DNA of 64,000 nt. It comes from Cytobacillus sp. FSL H8-0458 (GTDB taxonomy: Bacteria > Bacillota > Bacilli > Bacillales > Cytobacillaceae). Positions 38,274 through 46,554 of this stretch are shown here, piece after piece; the stretch's first letter is position 1, and each line of letters begins with the position of its first letter. Below the pieces are notes generated by a model. That model saw only the letters and a list, made by a program, of their open reading frames with translations. It made no database searches and had not been told where the DNA came from. The stretch lies in NCBI RefSeq assembly GCF_038002165.1, contig NZ_JBBOBR010000001.1:3782001-3846000 (forward strand), read 5' to 3'. The position numbers and the translations under genes are program-made.

Positions 38274-38378
38274 GGCCAGGAAGCGTTGAAGTTTGGCCGG
38301 TATTTTATTCATTTCGGCCGATAAACTCCGCATTTTGGCCCGTAAATATGTAAAATTGGCCGGTATTACGAAGCCTTC
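38274..38378 (+). repeat. Five-unit array, core TTGGCCGGTAAAT, period exactly 21 nt
   Basis: GGCC recurs at 38274, 38295, 38316, 38337 and 38358, each inside a variant of TTGGCCGGTAAAT separated by unrelated 8-nt segments. It starts about 20 bp after the cupin stop and reads in its sense. The same core recurs in the pur operon at 61647-61763. Confidence 0.9.
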
Positions 38379-38382
38379 CCCC

Positions 38383-38414
38383 CAAAAAATAGAGCAGCGC
38401 GGCAGACGCTGCTC
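38383..38414 (-). terminator. yueI terminator
   Basis: On the minus strand GAGCAGCG (overlapping the stop codon) pairs with CGCTGCTC and continues TATTTTTTG. Confidence 0.88.
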
Positions 38415-38847
38415 ATTTCCGCTTGAAAAGTTTGGCAAACAGGCCGCCTTTTTTCGCCTTTTTGGCTTCTGCTTTGACCGTTTTCCTCTCCACAAAAATT
38501 TCTGGTTTGTCAATCGCATAGTCATAGGCAAGTACCAGCCCGATCTCAGAATTATGTTCTTTGTTTGTGACAATTGTATATTCTACTTTATTGGCCGAAG
38601 CCAGTTTGATATATTTTGATAAATAGGAGTAGCTCATATTTCCATTCAGATAAAGATGAGCTTTGCTGTTGGCTTTAAGAGCCTCTTCCACCTGCGGATA
38701 GATTCCATCTTGCCTCATCTGCGGCTGCTTCAGGGCAATGACCACCCTCTCCCGAAGCGAGCCAAGAAACTTGCGGCGCTCATCAGGCTTGGTCTGTTTT
38801 TGTCCATGAATTCCCTGTTGAAGATAATCATCTATATTTTCAGCCAA
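38413..38847 (-). CDS. yueI: YueI-family (DUF1694) protein
   Basis: 144-residue soluble protein of the YueI family. Its role is unknown; structures in the family resemble RNA-binding L7Ae-like folds. Family sequence is clear: DDYLQQGIHGQKQTKPDERRKFLGSLRERVVIAL at the N-terminus and SEIGLVLAYDYAID near 105. A lysine/alanine-rich tail ends the protein. The TTG at 38847 is favoured because GGAGG lies eight bases upstream; an ATG five codons earlier contains that ribosome binding site. In B. subtilis yueI is adjacent to pncA, here 5 kb away. Confidence 0.88.
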   Translation of the reverse strand: MAENIDDYLQQGIHGQKQTKPDERRKFLGSLRERVVIALKQPQMRQDGIYPQVEEALKANSKAHLYLNGNMSYSYLSKYIKLASANKVEYTIVTNKEHNSEIGLVLAYDYAIDKPEIFVERKTVKAEAKKAKKGGLFAKLFKRK

Positions 38848-38971
38848 TTGTACATCCTCCATCCTTAAATGACCTCAATGCTTTCATTGTATTCAGTATT
38901 ATGCCCTATTTCAAATTTCACCTATATAATATGTATGTTTTTGCAGCAGGTACTGTGCTTGCCTGTTAAGC

Positions 38972-39002
38972 AAAAAATACCTCCCTTCCTAGGAAGAGAG
39001 GT
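38972..39002 (-). terminator. aceA terminator
   Basis: CCTCTCTTCC-TAGGAAGGGAGG on the minus strand (one mismatch) followed by TATTTTTTG, about 50 bp after the stop codon. Confidence 0.85.
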
Positions 39003-39053
39003 GTAAATTAGGAGAATATTCAAGGTAAAATATCAAGTTACTTGGGGTAAAAA

Positions 39054-40343
39054 TTAAGCTTCCTGCTTTTCAGAGAACTGTTCTTCCTCGGTCGATCCCT
39101 TCAAAGCAGTTGTAGAGGAAGTACCTCCAGTAATGACCATGGAAACCTGGTCAAAATAGCCTGTGCCTACTTCACGCTGATGTCTTGTCGCCGTGTAGCC
39201 ATGTGTTTCGCTGGCAAACTCGGCCTGCTGCAGTTCAGAGTACGCAGCCATTCCGCGGTCTTTATATCCGCGAGCCAGTTCAAACATGCTGTGGTTCAGA
39301 GCATGGAATCCTGCTAAAGTAACGAACTGGAACTTGTAGCCCATTTTGCCGAGCTCCACCTGGAATTTTGCAATCGTTTCGTCATCGAGCTTTTTCTTCC
39401 AGTTAAATGATGGAGAGCAGTTATAAGCCAACAGCTTACCTGGGAATTTTTCATGAATGGCTTCAGCAAAGCGTCTAGCCTCATTAAGATCAGGTTCAGA
39501 TGTTTCACACCATACCAGATCTGCATAAGGGGCATACGCCAACCCCCGAGCGATCGCTTGGTCAAGTCCTGCTTTTGTCCGGAAGAATCCTTCAGGAGTG
39601 CGTTCCCCTGTAATAAAAGGTGCATCATATGGATCTACATCGCTGGTAATCAAGTCAGCTGCGTTAGCATCAGTCCGTGCGACAATGACAGTCGGCACGC
39701 CCATAACATCCGCAGCCAGTCTTGCAGATATTAAATTCTTAACAGCAGTCTGCGTTGGGAGCAATACCTTTCCGCCAAGATGGCCGCATTTCTTCTCAGA
39801 AGATAGCTGGTCCTCAAAGTGTACTCCGCCGGCACCCGATTCAATCATGCCTTTCATAAGTTCAAATACATTTAGCTGGCCGCCGAACCCTGCTTCAGCA
39901 TCTGCTACAATTGGAGCAAACCAGTCAATGGAATGATCCCCTTCCATATGATGAATCTGGTCAGCACGCTGAAGGGCCTGATTAATTCTTTTTACAACAC
40001 TCGGAACACTGTTGGCCGGATACAAACTTTGGTCCGGATACATATTTCCGGAGAGGTTCGCATCTGCAGCAACCTGCCAGCCGCTTAAGTAGATAGCCTT
40101 CAGACCCGCCTTAACCTGCTGAACAGCCTGGTTTCCCGTTAATGCACCCAATGCATTGACGAAATTCTCTTCATTGACAAGCTTCCACAGCTTCTCTGCA
40201 CCACGGCGTGCTAATGTATGTTCAATATCAATCGACCCTCTTAGCTTGATTACTTCCTCCGCCGAATATGGTCTTTCTACTCCACTCCAGCGTTCATCCA
40301 TTTCCCAGCTTTCCTGCAGCTGACGCACTCTTTCATCTGCCAT
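39054..40343 (-). CDS. aceA: isocitrate lyase
   Basis: 429-residue glyoxylate-shunt enzyme cleaving isocitrate to succinate and glyoxylate. The catalytic loop [11 protein letters not shown] begins at residue 184 and is preceded by [14 protein letters not shown] (metal-binding Asp) and followed by [19 protein letters not shown] and the C-terminal lid. AAAAGGAGG fixes the start. No malate synthase gene is nearby, so the shunt partner must be elsewhere. Its promoter region contains four TGTTATA-like elements (40411-40504). Confidence 0.97.
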   Translation of the reverse strand: MADERVRQLQESWEMDERWSGVERPYSAEEVIKLRGSIDIEHTLARRGAEKLWKLVNEENFVNALGALTGNQAVQQVKAGLKAIYLSGWQVAADANLSGNMYPDQSLYPANSVPSVVKRINQALQRADQIHHMEGDHSIDWFAPIVADAEAGFGGQLNVFELMKGMIESGAGGVHFEDQLSSEKKCGHLGGKVLLPTQTAVKNLISARLAADVMGVPTVIVARTDANAADLITSDVDPYDAPFITGERTPEGFFRTKAGLDQAIARGLAYAPYADLVWCETSEPDLNEARRFAEAIHEKFPGKLLAYNCSPSFNWKKKLDDETIAKFQVELGKMGYKFQFVTLAGFHALNHSMFELARGYKDRGMAAYSELQQAEFASETHGYTATRHQREVGTGYFDQVSMVITGGTSSTTALKGSTEEEQFSEKQEA

Positions 40344-40652
40344 TTGATTAAATCCTCCTTTTAATTTAGAAAAATCATCATTTCAGCAAGATCCCGGATG
40401 CAAAACACTTCTGTATCATAACAGCACTAAAAAACTTTCTGTTATAATATTAATCTATGTTGTTATAAAACAATTGAATATCTATGTTTTGTATTATATA
40501 ACAGTTACAAACCAATGGGAACCCCTTAATTAAAAAATTTCAAAATTTACTGAATAACACATCCTGCTTCATTTCAACTTCATCCTTTGTGCTATGATAG
40601 AGAGAATTAGTTGCGTTTTTAGTAAATCATTCTGATGGATGAAGGAGAATGT
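40344..40652. other. Divergent promoter region between aceA and the RsbR-type gene (309 bp)
   Basis: AT-rich, with a cluster of palindromic TGTTATA elements near aceA and a TATGAT box near 40595 that may serve the RsbR-type gene. No coding region seen. Confidence 0.6.
40411..40504. promoter_or_regulatory. Cluster of TGTTATA/TATAACA elements upstream of aceA
   Basis: Four related sites: CTGTATCATAACAG (40411-40424), CTGTTATAATAT (40439-40450), TTGTTATAAAACAA (40460-40473) and GTATTATATAACAG (40491-40504). Similar palindromes lie upstream of putP and the P5C dehydrogenase gene. Confidence 0.5.
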
Positions 40653-41492
40653 ATGGAAGATAAGAATCGCTCTTTATATAATTATCTAGTGGAAAAAGCC
40701 CCTGAAATGACAAAGGATTGGAGAGGCTTTCAGGTCGTAAAGGCAGGATGCGACTATTCTGCTGATGCTCCTCCGGAAAGGGCAAGGAAAGTTGAGGAGC
40801 AAAACACAAAGTATTTTAGAACTGTGGCAAAATCACTGCTTCAGACAGAAGAAGAAATGAAAGAAACGATAGCCAATTGGACAAAGCAGACGTCTGCTGA
40901 TCGGGTTAAATCCAGAACATCCCTTGTCGACGTCCAGAGAAACCTTTCCATATTTCGAAAGGTTTATTGGATGCATATAAAACGTTTTGCTGAAAATGCC
41001 GACTTGGATATCAGTGCAGAGGATGTTTTTCATTGGCAGGAAATTATTGATTATACGCTGGATTATGTAATGGAAACCTTCACAGAAAACTTTATGGATA
41101 TATTGCTGAACCGATTAAGCGCACAATCTATATTAATAAAAGAACTAAGCACGCCGGTTATCCCGCTTTCCTCAGAAGTTGGGCTGCTGCCGCTCATTGG
41201 GGATATTGATACAGAACGGGCCAAATTTATTATGGAATCTACTCTGCATCAAAGTGTAAAACTGGGGATTACTCATTTAATTATTGATCTATCGGGTGTC
41301 ATCATGGTCGACACGATGGTTGCACACCAAATCTTCAAGGTTATCAGCTCATTAAAACTTATCGGTATACAGTCAACCTTGCTTGGGATTCGTCCTGAAG
41401 TTGCTCAGACAGCCATCCAGCTGGGAATTGACTTTAAGGATATAATCACTGAAAATTCTTTAGAGAAAGTGTTCAGAAAATTAAATCTGTAA
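40653..41492 (+). CDS. RsbR-type STAS co-antagonist (stressosome protein)
   Basis: 279-residue RsbR paralogue. The N-terminal ~150 residues form a helical, globin-like sensory domain. The C-terminal STAS domain carries the family signature STPVIPLSSEVGLLPLIGDID and LIIDLSGVIMVDTMVAHQIF, with the Thr of DTMV as the conserved phosphorylation site and the upstream site LSG as Ser instead of Thr. Such proteins form stressosomes with RsbS and RsbT that control sigma-B. No rsbS, rsbT or sigB is present in the window. Start: ATG 40653 after AAGGAG. Followed by a terminator. Confidence 0.92.
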   Translation: MEDKNRSLYNYLVEKAPEMTKDWRGFQVVKAGCDYSADAPPERARKVEEQNTKYFRTVAKSLLQTEEEMKETIANWTKQTSADRVKSRTSLVDVQRNLSIFRKVYWMHIKRFAENADLDISAEDVFHWQEIIDYTLDYVMETFTENFMDILLNRLSAQSILIKELSTPVIPLSSEVGLLPLIGDIDTERAKFIMESTLHQSVKLGITHLIIDLSGVIMVDTMVAHQIFKVISSLKLIGIQSTLLGIRPEVAQTAIQLGIDFKDIITENSLEKVFRKLNL

Positions 41493-41499
41493 TTTCCCC

Positions 41500-41528
41500 G
41501 GGACCTATGACAATTAGGTCTTTTTTTA
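41500..41528 (+). terminator. Terminator of the RsbR-type gene
   Basis: GACCTA and TAGGTC enclose a 7-nt loop and are followed by U8. Confidence 0.85.
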
Positions 41529-41585
41529 TTTATAAACCCTTCAGGTTACCAACTTAATTTTATTAATTTTGATGTATAGTTATGT

Positions 41586-41604
41586 TGTTATATGAGATAT
41601 AACA
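41586..41604. promoter_or_regulatory. 19-bp palindrome upstream of putP, candidate operator
   Basis: TGTTATAT-GAG-ATATAACA, perfect 8-bp arms, 62 bp upstream of the -35 box. Related elements occur near aceA and the P5C dehydrogenase gene. Confidence 0.55.
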
Positions 41605-41665
41605 GCAAATTAATGCGAAATAATGTATTTTTATACATTTTCATCTTTATATTTTTTTAGATTTT

Positions 41666-41694
41666 TTGTCCTTCAATCTTTATTATGTTATGAT
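41666..41694 (+). promoter_or_regulatory. Sigma-A promoter of the putP transcription unit
   Basis: TTGTCC (41666-41671) and TATGAT (41689-41694), 17-bp spacer. Confidence 0.65.
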
Positions 41695-41819
41695 GATAAA
41701 CGTCTTTTCAAAGTGGACCTTTCCCCAAGCTATTTTTTTAACAAACACAAAACTGTATGTTACTGTATAAAAGGTGATTCTTCTAGATGGGGATACTAAG
41801 AGAAAATGGAGGTGAAAAA

Positions 41820-41918
41820 ATGGATTTCACTATGGCCACATGGCTTTGGCTTCTTATTCCAATGCCTTTATTGATCATACTATCAGGCATTTCATATTTT
41901 GCTGAAAGGAGAGAATAA
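41820..41918 (+). CDS. 32-residue symporter small accessory protein
   Basis: A tiny membrane protein encoded immediately before putP. The sequence begins MDFTMATWLWLLIPMP, continues with one hydrophobic helix and ends SYFAERRE. GGAGGTGAAAAA directly before the ATG is one of the best ribosome binding sites in the window. The putP ribosome binding site (AAGGAGAG) lies within its last codons and its stop is six bp before the putP ATG, so translation is probably coupled. It matches the small accessory proteins annotated ahead of sodium:solute symporters. Role presumably in symporter assembly or activity (inference). Confidence 0.82.
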   Translation: MDFTMATWLWLLIPMPLLIILSGISYFAERRE

Positions 41919-41924
41919 ATAAGT

Positions 41925-43394
41925 ATGGATATAAATATACCAACGTTAATTGCCATTATTGTGTACCTGGTCGGCATGCTGCTGATTGGCGTGCTCGCAG
42001 CCAGAATGACTAAAGATTTATCTGATTATGTATTAGGCGGCCGAGGGCTGGGACCAGGCGTTGCAGCCTTGAGTGCAGGGGCATCCGATATGAGTGGATG
42101 GCTGATGCTCGGCTTACCTGGTGCCGTATATTTAGGCGGTATGGGAGAGATTTGGCTTCCAATCGGATTAGCTGTAGGCGCATATTTAAATTGGCAGTTT
42201 GTAGCCAAACCACTGCGTGTTTATACAGAAGTAGCCAACGATTCTATTACGGTACCCGGATATTTTGAAAATCGATTCCACGATACTTCAAAAATATTGC
42301 GTGTTGTTTCGGCAATCGTTATTTTAATCTTTTTCACTTTCTATACTTCATCCAGCCTCGTCGGCGGTGCCATCTTGTTAGAGAACTCATTTGGGATGGA
42401 TTACACACTCGCACTTTGGGTCGGAGCTGCTGTTATTTTGTCATACACATTATTTGGAGGGTTCCTTGCAGCCAGCTGGACAGATTTCATTCAAGGAATT
42501 TTAATGTTCCTTGCCATGATTATTATACCCATTGTGGCCATTCAGGAGCTTGGCGGATGGAATGAGGCGATGCAGAAAATCGGATCTATGGATACTTCTT
42601 ATTTAGATGTCTATTCCGGTGCCACTTTTGTTGGTGTAGCTTCACTATTAGCATGGGGATTAGGTTATTTTGGACAGCCTCATATCCTTGTCCGCTTTAT
42701 GGGATTAAGATCTACAAATGATGTTCCAAAAGCACGTTTAATCGGTATGACCTGGATGATTATTTCCTTATTCGGAGCTCTGTTTGTAGGCTTTGCAGGT
42801 ATCGCATATTTTGCAGATTCACCGCTGGCCAATTCCGAAACCGTGTTTATCATGTTTTCACAAGTACTATTTAATCCATGGGTAGCCGGATTCTTATTAG
42901 CAGCCATTCTCTCAGCAATCATGAGCACCGTTGACTCTCAATTGCTCGTTTCTTCAAGTGCATTGGCACAGGATTTCTATAAATCTATCTTCAGAAGAAA
43001 TGCTTCCCAAAAGGAAGAAATGATTGTTGGCAGAATTGCTGTATTGGGCATTGCCATTATCGCTATCTTCTTAGGGTATAACCCCGAAAGCAAGGTATTG
43101 GAACTTGTCAGTTATGCCTGGGCCGGATTTGGTGCAGCCTTCGGACCTGTCATCATTCTGAGCCTGTTCTGGAAACGCATGACGCGTAATGGCGCTCTAG
43201 CCGGCATTATTGTTGGTGCTGTAACAGTAATTATATGGGCACAGCTTACCGGCGGACTGTTTGATCTGTATGAACTGGCGCCTGGCTTCCTATTTGCAGT
43301 TCTGGCGATTATCGTTGTCAGTCTTCTGGATAATGCACCATCAGCAGAAGTTCAGGAGCAGTACGATCAATATAAATCAGTCCTAAAAAAATAA
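41925..43394 (+). CDS. putP: sodium/proline symporter
   Basis: 489-residue sodium:solute symporter (SSS family) importing proline with Na+. About 13 membrane helices. Family signatures are visible: DYVLGGRGLGPGVAALSAGASDMSGWL near 33-60 (sodium site), TVPGYFENRF near 107, and AAILSAIMSTVDSQLLVSSSALAQD near 325. It resembles both PutP and OpuE of Bacillus; the choice between catabolic and osmoprotective roles cannot be made from sequence. The gene follows the 32-residue accessory ORF and ends at a strong terminator. Proline dehydrogenase is not adjacent. Confidence 0.95.
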   Translation: MDINIPTLIAIIVYLVGMLLIGVLAARMTKDLSDYVLGGRGLGPGVAALSAGASDMSGWLMLGLPGAVYLGGMGEIWLPIGLAVGAYLNWQFVAKPLRVYTEVANDSITVPGYFENRFHDTSKILRVVSAIVILIFFTFYTSSSLVGGAILLENSFGMDYTLALWVGAAVILSYTLFGGFLAASWTDFIQGILMFLAMIIIPIVAIQELGGWNEAMQKIGSMDTSYLDVYSGATFVGVASLLAWGLGYFGQPHILVRFMGLRSTNDVPKARLIGMTWMIISLFGALFVGFAGIAYFADSPLANSETVFIMFSQVLFNPWVAGFLLAAILSAIMSTVDSQLLVSSSALAQDFYKSIFRRNASQKEEMIVGRIAVLGIAIIAIFLGYNPESKVLELVSYAWAGFGAAFGPVIILSLFWKRMTRNGALAGIIVGAVTVIIWAQLTGGLFDLYELAPGFLFAVLAIIVVSLLDNAPSAEVQEQYDQYKSVLKK

Positions 43395-43400
43395 TTGCAG

Positions 43401-43432
43401 AAACCCTCTTCCTATGTGGAGAGGGTTTTTTG
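43401..43432 (+). terminator. putP terminator
   Basis: AACCCTC and GAGGGTT around a 12-nt loop, followed by U5-6. Confidence 0.88.
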
Positions 43433-43480
43433 TATGTAAGTCGTTTTTTCAATACAGTAATAGCCTTCAGCTTGTATTGT

Positions 43481-43499
43481 CTGCTTAATAATTAAGCAG
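43481..43499. repeat. 19-bp perfect inverted repeat downstream of pncA
   Basis: CTGCTTAA-TAA-TTAAGCAG lies nine bp past the pncA stop codon. It could end pncA transcripts, but no U run follows on the minus strand. Confidence 0.5.
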
Positions 43500-43507
43500 G
43501 CAATATA

Positions 43508-44059
43508 TTAAATTACTTCTGCTCCAAGCGTCTTTGCAAAATGCCTTAAGGCCCACTCGTGGCCATCCTGGTCAAATGATGCAACAGCATCTTTATGGAT
43601 CACTATTTTAAACCCTTTATTATAAGCATCGACTGCCGTATGAAGGACACAAATGTCGGTGCATACACCGACGAGGTGTACCTCCTCTATGCTGCGCTCC
43701 CTCAGTTTTATCTCCAGGTCGGTTCCTGCGAATGCGGAATATCTGGTTTTATTCATGAAATAAACATTTTCAGCTTCCTTGTTCGTTTCAAAAACCCGCT
43801 GCAATGAACCGTAAAGATTTCTTCCTTCCGTGTTTCTGATATTATGGGGCGGGAATAAATTTGTTTCCGGGTGATGGATGTCACCTTTATCATGAACATC
43901 TATGGCAAAAACAGTGTAATGCCCGCTTGCGATAAACTCTTGTGTGAGCTCTGAGATTTTCTTTTCCAAGAGCTGTCCAGGCTTGCCGCATGTAAGGGCA
44001 CCATCTTCAGAAACAAAATCATTTGTGTAATCAATATTGATCAGGGCTTTAATTGGCAT
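43508..44059 (-). CDS. pncA: nicotinamidase
   Basis: 183-residue isochorismatase-fold cysteine hydrolase, the same length as B. subtilis PncA (YueJ), converting nicotinamide to nicotinate for NAD salvage. Catalytic Asp in LINIDYTNDF near 10, metal ligands in DVHDKGDIHHPETNLFPPH near 55, Lys in MNKTRYSAFAGT near 107 and nucleophile Cys in GVCTDICVLHTAVDAY near 143. ATG 44059 follows GGAGAG; a five-codon TTG extension is unlikely. Confidence 0.95.
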   Translation of the reverse strand: MPIKALINIDYTNDFVSEDGALTCGKPGQLLEKKISELTQEFIASGHYTVFAIDVHDKGDIHHPETNLFPPHNIRNTEGRNLYGSLQRVFETNKEAENVYFMNKTRYSAFAGTDLEIKLRERSIEEVHLVGVCTDICVLHTAVDAYNKGFKIVIHKDAVASFDQDGHEWALRHFAKTLGAEVI

Positions 44060-44122
44060 CTTGCATCTCTCCAATCTGCAGTTCTTATTTCATCATATAC
44101 CTCAGCGGGCTGAATTGCCAAT

Positions 44123-44154
44123 TAAAAAAGGAACAGCAACCAAGTTGCTGTTCC
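44123..44154 (-). terminator. Terminator of the P5C dehydrogenase gene
   Basis: GGAACAGCAAC-TTG-GTTGCTGTTCC is a perfect 11-bp stem followed by TTTTTT on the minus strand. Confidence 0.95.
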
Positions 44155-44174
44155 CGCCTCCGAATGGAGATCTA

Positions 44175-45722
44175 TTAATACATTTCAGAAGTAGTCTTCG
44201 CCTGCATGTGCAGAAGGATGTAGTCAGGACCGCCTGCTTTGGAGTCTGTTCCTGACATGTTGAATCCGCCGAATGGCTGGTATCCAACGATCGCACCTGT
44301 ACAGCCGCGGTTGAAGTATAGGTTTCCAACATGGAAATCTTCACGCGCCTTTTGGATGTGCTCACGGTTCTGTGTGATCACAGCTCCTGTTAAGCCGTAC
44401 TCAGTGTTGTTGGCAATTTCAAGCGCATGGTCGAAATCTTTTGCCTTTGTGAAGCCAACGACTGGCCCAAAGATTTCTTCCTGCATTAAGCGCGCGTCTG
44501 GTGCAAGGTCAGCGAATACAGTAGGTTTGATAAAGAAGCCCTTGGAATTGTCTCCTTCTCCGCCTGTCATCAGCTTGCCTTCTTCTTTGCCGATTTCAAT
44601 GTAGCTCATGATCTTGTCAAATGCACCCTGGTCGATGACAGGACCCATGTAATTGCTTTGGTCTTCAGGGTTGCCCTGCGTTAATTCGTTAGTCAGTTCA
44701 ACCACACGGTTCAGAACCTGATCGTATACATCTTCTACGATCACTGCACGTGAGCATGCCGAGCACTTCTGGCCGGAGAATCCGAACGCAGATGCCACGA
44801 TTGAAGTAGCCGCTAATTCAAGGTCTGCTTCTTTGTCGACAACGATCGTATCCTTACCGCCCATTTCCGCGATGACGCGCTTCAGCCAGATTTGGCCTTC
44901 GTTTAATTTAGATGCGCGCTCGTTGATGCGAAGACCCACATCACGTGAACCTGTGAAGGAGATAAAGCGAGTGTCTTTATGGTCAACCAGGTAGTCGCCC
45001 ACTTCTGCACCGCTGCCCGGAACAAAGTTTAGAACGCCCTTCGGAAGGCCTGCTTCTTCCATCACTTCAACAAATTTCGCAGCCACAACCGGTGTTGTAG
45101 AAGCTGGTTTTAATAGAACTGTGTTTCCTGCCACGATTGCCGCAACAGTTGTGCCGGCCATGATCGCAAGCGGGAAGTTCCAAGGAGAGATGATGATGCC
45201 CACTCCCAATGGAATGTAATCATAACGGTTATATTCGTTCGGACGGCTGTTAACAGGAACACCGTCTTTGATTTCTAAGATTTGGCGTGCATAGTACTCA
45301 AGAAAGTCAATCGCTTCCGCAGTATCAGCATCTGCCTCGTTCCAAGGCTTTCCTGCTTCTTTTGTTAAGAGAGCAGAGAACTCATGCTTGCGGCGGCGGA
45401 TAATCGCAGCAGCTTTGAATAAAACATCTGCACGCGTTTCCGTCTTCACTTTTCTCCATGTTTTAAATGCTTCCACAGCAGCCTGCATCGCTTTTTCCGC
45501 AAGCTCGCGGTTTGCCTTTGAAACACGGCCAACTACTTCTTCTTTATTAGAAGGATTGATTGATACAATTTTATCTTCAGTAGAAATGCGCTCTCCGCCA
45601 ATTAAAAGATCATAATCCTGGCCCAAATAGCTTTCTACAGTTTGTAAACCCTTTAAATATGCTTCACGATGTTCTTCTTCTTTAAAATTCGTGAATGGCT
45701 CATGCTTATAAGGTTGTACCAT
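44175..45722 (-). CDS. rocA: 1-pyrroline-5-carboxylate dehydrogenase
   Basis: 515-residue NAD-dependent aldehyde dehydrogenase oxidising glutamate semialdehyde (P5C) to glutamate, the last step of proline/arginine catabolism. Length equals B. subtilis RocA and PutC. Visible: [13 protein letters not shown] near 172, the general-base Glu in [10 protein letters not shown] near 285, nucleophile Cys in [13 protein letters not shown] near 320, and [10 protein letters not shown] near 420. AGGAGG fixes ATG 45722. Upstream lie a near-consensus cre box and TGTTATA palindromes. RocA or PutC cannot be told apart here; no proline dehydrogenase is adjacent. Confidence 0.95.
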   Translation of the reverse strand: MVQPYKHEPFTNFKEEEHREAYLKGLQTVESYLGQDYDLLIGGERISTEDKIVSINPSNKEEVVGRVSKANRELAEKAMQAAVEAFKTWRKVKTETRADVLFKAAAIIRRRKHEFSALLTKEAGKPWNEADADTAEAIDFLEYYARQILEIKDGVPVNSRPNEYNRYDYIPLGVGIIISPWNFPLAIMAGTTVAAIVAGNTVLLKPASTTPVVAAKFVEVMEEAGLPKGVLNFVPGSGAEVGDYLVDHKDTRFISFTGSRDVGLRINERASKLNEGQIWLKRVIAEMGGKDTIVVDKEADLELAATSIVASAFGFSGQKCSACSRAVIVEDVYDQVLNRVVELTNELTQGNPEDQSNYMGPVIDQGAFDKIMSYIEIGKEEGKLMTGGEGDNSKGFFIKPTVFADLAPDARLMQEEIFGPVVGFTKAKDFDHALEIANNTEYGLTGAVITQNREHIQKAREDFHVGNLYFNRGCTGAIVGYQPFGGFNMSGTDSKAGGPDYILLHMQAKTTSEMY

Positions 45723-45814
45723 TTTTACCGCCTCCTGAGTATACAAATATCAAACGTCAGATACTAGCGTCCCGTCCCAACATTATACATGATGGAACAA
45801 GGTCTGCTATTCTC

Positions 45815-45828
45815 TTAAAACGTTTTCA
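45815..45828 (-). promoter_or_regulatory. cre-like CcpA site upstream of rocA
   Basis: Minus strand TGAAAACGTTTTAA matches the catabolite-response consensus TGWNANCGNTNWCA at all but one position, 93 bp upstream of the ATG; this suggests carbon catabolite repression. Confidence 0.5.
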
Positions 45829-45880
45829 TCCAAAGACTATATTAACACGAAAATAACATTATCTTCAAACATTCTCCGTT

Positions 45881-45899
45881 GATGTTATATATTAACATC
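45881..45899. promoter_or_regulatory. TGTTATA palindrome upstream of rocA
   Basis: GATGTTA-TATAT-TAACATC, 7-bp arms; shares the TGTTATAT half-site with the putP palindrome. Confidence 0.45.
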
Positions 45900-46079
45900 T
45901 AAAGGGCGGAGTTGCGGTTTCACTTAGAATGATAAGGAGTTGAGGCTCTATTGGGCAGGGTTGGATAAAACTGTTATATATTATTCTTTAATGCTGTATT
46001 GGGCATAATTCCTATTTTCAGCCGGGGACGACCATTTTCTTTGTACCTCTTTCATTTTGGATGCCATGAAGACTTTTAT

Positions 46080-46443
46080 GACGACCAGTTTACTTGAGCT
46101 CCTTCCTTTTTGGGCGTCATGAAGGCACTATGACGACCAGTTCCCTTGAGCTTCTTCCCTTTTTGGCGGCATGAAGGCTCTATGGCGACCAGTTCCCTTG
46201 AGCTCCTTCCTTTTTGGGCGCCATGAAGGCTCTATGGCGACCAGTTCCCTTGAACTTCTCCCTTATTGGGCGTCATGAAGGCTCTATGACGACCAGTTCC
46301 CTTGAGCTTCTTCCTTTTTGGGCGCCATGAAGGCTCTATGGCGACCAGTTCCCTTGAGCTTCTTCCTTTTTGGGCGCCATGAAGGCTCTATGGCGACCAG
46401 TTCCCTTGAGCTTCTCTCTATTTCGTCTTCATGAAGGCTCTAT
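46080..46443. repeat. Seven 52-bp tandem repeats with covarying hairpin arms
   Basis: Units start at 46080, 46132, 46184, 46236, 46288, 46340 and 46392, each of exactly 52 bp and beginning G(A/G)CGACCAGTT. Degenerate units flank them on both sides (about 46028-46079 and 46444-46490). At each junction CGTCAT...ATGACG or CGCCAT...ATGGCG forms a 6-bp stem around GAAGGCTCT; the changes are compensatory in four junctions. Period 52 is not a multiple of three, so it is not a coding repeat. Confidence 0.95.
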
Positions 46444-46507
46444 GGCAAGGAGTTTTCTTAAACTGCTTTCAATTTTGCCGCCATGCCCGCAACCCTCTAT
46501 CCTGAGA

Positions 46508-46546
46508 TAAAAAAACCCAGAAGGTGCATCTCATGCACTTCTGGGT
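46508..46546 (-). terminator. camS terminator (end of the pcrB operon)
   Basis: ACCCAGAAGTGCA and TGCACCTTCTGGGT pair almost completely around TGAGA, followed by TTTTTTT. Confidence 0.92.
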
Positions 46547-46554
46547 ACCTGGTT

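Larger units (their letters stand above)
41493..41819 (+). other. putP upstream regulatory region (327 bp)
   Basis: Contains the terminator of the RsbR-type gene, a 19-bp palindrome (41586-41604), a sigma-A promoter (41666-41694) and a long AT-rich leader of about 120 nt to the 32-residue ORF. No other coding region seen. Confidence 0.7.
45723..46554. other. 832-bp non-coding region between rocA and camS
   Basis: Contains the rocA promoter side with a cre-like box (45815-45828), a TGTTATA palindrome (45881-45899) and a further TGTTATA half-site near 45972, then the 52-bp tandem repeat array (about 46028-46490), and the camS terminator (46508-46546). No credible reading frame was found. Confidence 0.85.

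Noticed and set aside
41586-41604. GlnR/TnrA box at putP
   Set aside because: The arms TGTTA/TAACA are separated by 9 nt instead of the required 7.
43441-43507. Canonical terminator after pncA
   Set aside because: The inverted repeat at 43481-43499 has no U run after it on the minus strand.
46080-46443. Coding tandem repeat
   Set aside because: The 52-bp period shifts frame at each unit and no long open frame crosses it.
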